From assembly GCF_014655595.1 (NCBI RefSeq), contig NZ_BNBL01000001.1, positions 350,310 to 414,309 of the forward strand: a stretch of DNA of 64,000 bases. The letters run 5' to 3'. The notes beneath the pieces are model-generated. The model was not told the origin of the DNA. It did not search any database and was given only the letters and a program-made list of their open reading frames with translations. The DNA comes from Streptomyces griseocarneus (lineage in GTDB: Bacteria; Actinomycetota; Actinomycetes; Streptomycetales; Streptomycetaceae). How positions within the stretch are numbered: the first letter of the stretch is position 1; the number at the start of each line of letters is the position of its first letter. This document shows positions 62,692 to 64,000 of this stretch, one piece after another. Both the position numbers and the translations under genes were made by a program.

Positions 62692-63093
62692 GTGGCGGAA
62701 GGCGCCGTAGTGGTGGAAGAGGAGCGAGCGGGTCGTTTCGGCGAGGAGACGGACCCGAGAGTCGACGAGCTGGGCGCCGCCGTGTCCCGGCTGCGCCGGG
62801 AGCTGGCCGGGCACCCCGCCCCCTTACCGGACCGGGACGCCGCCGAGGACGAGCTGGCCGCCCTGGACGCCATGGCCCGCGCCGGCGCCCCCGACGTCTC
62901 CCGGCTGCGCCGCTCCCTGCTGCTGGTGGCGGGCGCCGTGGGCTCCGTCAGCGCCCTGGCCCCCGCGCTCGGTGCCGTCCGCGCCGCCGTCGACCGCTTC
63001 GGCGAGCTCCCGGGCGCCCCGGCGGCCGGGAGGCCGGCGGGCGGGGCGGAGGCGGACGCGGCGGAGGTGCCGCGCCCCCGCGAGGGCTCCTGA
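62692..63093 (+). CDS. DUF5955 family hypothetical protein
   Basis: 133 residues from the GTG at 62692 (GGGAGGGGGA upstream). VDELGAAVSRLRRELAGHPA, AAEDELAALDAMARAGAPDV and RLRRSLLLVAGAVGSVSALA match a Streptomyces-only family I know as DUF5955. Helical, no signal peptide; one weak hydrophobic stretch near 85-110. The tail is low complexity. Function unknown. Confidence 0.6.
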   Translation: MAEGAVVVEEERAGRFGEETDPRVDELGAAVSRLRRELAGHPAPLPDRDAAEDELAALDAMARAGAPDVSRLRRSLLLVAGAVGSVSALAPALGAVRAAVDRFGELPGAPAAGRPAGGAEADAAEVPRPREGS

Positions 63094-63112
63094 GCCCCCG
63101 CCGGGGCGGTGA

Positions 63113-63901
63113 TCAGGCGGTGACGGTGGTGGCGGCGAGCGCCTGCGAGAGCTCCGCGGCCACGACCTGCAGCAGCGGGACGATGCGTTCCGTGGCGGCC
63201 TCCGTGACCCGGCCCGCCGGGCCCGAGATCGAGATGGCCGCCGACGTCGGAGAGTCGGGCACCGGCACCGCGAGGCAGCGGACGCCGATCTCCTGCTCGT
63301 TGTCGTCCATCGCGAAGCCCGACTCGCGCACCCGCGCCAGCTCCGCCAGGAAGCCGTCGGGCGTGGTGATCGTCTTCTCGGTCGCGGCCGGCATGCCCGT
63401 GCGCGCCAGCAGCGCGCGGACCTCGTCGTCGGCGGACTGGGCGAGCAGCGCCTTGCCGACCCCCGTGGTGTGGGGCAGCACACGCCGCCCGACCTCGGTG
63501 AACATCCGCACCGAGTGGCGCGAGGGCACCTGCGCCACGTACACGACCTCGTCGCCGTCGAGCAGCGCCATGTTCGCGGTCTCGCCGGTCTCCTCGACCA
63601 GGCGGGCCAGGTGCGGCCGGGCCCAGGTGCCCAGCAGCCGGGCCGAGCTCTCGCCGAGCCGGATCAGCCGGGGGCCGAGGGCGTACCGGCGGTTGGGCTG
63701 CTGCCGTACGTATCCGCAGGCCACCAGCGTGCGCATCAGGCGGTGAATGGTGGGCAGCGGCAGACCGCTGCTCGCGGACAGCTCGCTGAGTCCGACTTCA
63801 CCGCCCGCGTCGGCCATCCGCTCGAGCAGGTCGAAGGCACGCTCGAGGGACTGGACGCCGCCACTGCTGGTGGCGGTTCGGGGCTCGGCGGACGAGGGCA
63901 C
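63113..63901 (-). CDS. allR: IclR-family regulator, AllR-like
   Basis: 262 residues from the GTG at 63901 (GGAAGGAG 4 bases upstream). N-terminal winged helix GGVQSLERAFDLLERMADAG, then LSELSASSGLPLPTIHRLMR; the effector domain shows RMFTEVGRRVLPHTTGVGKA, ESGFAMDDNEQEIGVRCLAV and the final helices. Synteny with malate synthase and urate/glyoxylate genes identifies it as the allantoin repressor AllR described in Streptomyces, whose ligand in that work is an allantoin-pathway metabolite. The allantoinase gene is expected just right of the window. Confidence 0.88.
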   Translation of the reverse strand: MPSSAEPRTATSSGGVQSLERAFDLLERMADAGGEVGLSELSASSGLPLPTIHRLMRTLVACGYVRQQPNRRYALGPRLIRLGESSARLLGTWARPHLARLVEETGETANMALLDGDEVVYVAQVPSRHSVRMFTEVGRRVLPHTTGVGKALLAQSADDEVRALLARTGMPAATEKTITTPDGFLAELARVRESGFAMDDNEQEIGVRCLAVPVPDSPTSAAISISGPAGRVTEAATERIVPLLQVVAAELSQALAATTVTA

Positions 63902-63982
63902 GGCGCTCCTTCCGGGGTGGGGGGTGGCAGCAGCCTACCGGCCACGGCGGATGCCACGTGCGCGTTTCTGATGTGTGAAATC

Positions 63983-63996
63983 CATATTCCGATATG
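63983..63996. promoter_or_regulatory. Palindrome CATAT-TCCG-ATATG at the right edge
   Basis: A perfect 5-base inverted repeat around TCCG about 85 bases upstream of allR, in AT-rich sequence. It may be part of the operator region shared with the next, divergent gene (probably allantoinase, outside the window). No coding signal is visible in 63902-64000. Confidence 0.35.
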
Positions 63997-64000
63997 TGAA

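Noticed and set aside
63971..63990. TGTGTGAAATCC resembles the GntR operator core of sites A-D
   Set aside because: It matches only TGTGAAAT, lacks both ACTGA arms, and lies beside allR, outside the hydroxyproline island.

Overview
The window is high-GC, densely packed DNA with G/C-rich third codon positions, frequent GTG starts, purine-rich ribosome binding sites and Streptomyces-type families (DUF2637, DUF5955, SAV_915-like, PucR, GntR/FCD). It reads as a Streptomyces chromosome segment. I see no rRNA, tRNA, CRISPR, phage or insertion sequence. Nearly all of it is metabolic and regulatory, with a strong theme of scavenging nitrogen and carbon from purines and from collagen-type peptides.

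Region by region. 1-7.1 kb: a partial LuxR regulator, a degenerate PP2C phosphatase with an RsbW-like ATPase, a DUF2637 membrane protein, a FhuF-like ferric reductase facing a GntR regulator across an iron box, and a TPR-like protein. 7.3-15.7 kb: xanthine catabolism (PucR, a three-subunit xanthine dehydrogenase, an NCS2 permease and XdhC). 15.7-19.6 kb: a secreted trypsin-like protease with FG-GAP repeats, an MgtC-like protein and a nuclease-like EEP protein. 19.6-37.9 kb: an apparent collagen and hydroxyproline utilisation island. It holds a secreted M9 collagenase divergent from a secreted HExxH protease, a five-gene oligopeptide ABC importer divergent from an Xaa-Pro aminopeptidase, then a complete trans-4-hydroxyproline pathway (three-component D-hydroxyproline dehydrogenase, DapA-family deaminase, hydroxyproline epimerase, aldehyde dehydrogenase) and a GntR regulator. 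38-48.4 kb: PAP2, CorA, TetR with a small membrane protein, LysA, a SAV_915-like protein, two coupled acyl-CoA synthetases and a zinc-ribbon protein with a nuclease-like tail. 48.6-64 kb: glyoxylate and urate catabolism (gcl-glxR-hyi; uraD-uraH-urate oxidase; 8-oxoguanine deaminase; NCS2 and YfcC transporters; a beta-carbonic anhydrase lipoprotein; malate synthase; a MobA-like nucleotidyltransferase; DUF5955; an AllR-like IclR regulator at the right end).

The most interesting signal is a repeated operator, core AATGTGAAAT or AATGTGACAT with outer half-sites ending ACTGA. It occurs once in each of the four control regions of the 19.6-37.9 kb island and was not seen elsewhere in the window. Two copies fill the 17-base spacer of clear TTGTCA / TAnGTT promoters, one abuts an apparently leaderless start codon, and the fourth lies before the GntR gene. 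This points to one GntR regulon running from extracellular collagen cleavage through peptide uptake and Xaa-Pro cleavage to hydroxyproline breakdown.

The purine genes form a second circuit. Hypoxanthine/xanthine to urate lies at 7-15 kb. Urate to allantoin, then glyoxylate to glycerate or malate, lies at 48-64 kb, with PucR, a small HTH protein and an IclR (AllR-like) protein as likely regulators; allantoinase would be expected just beyond the right edge.
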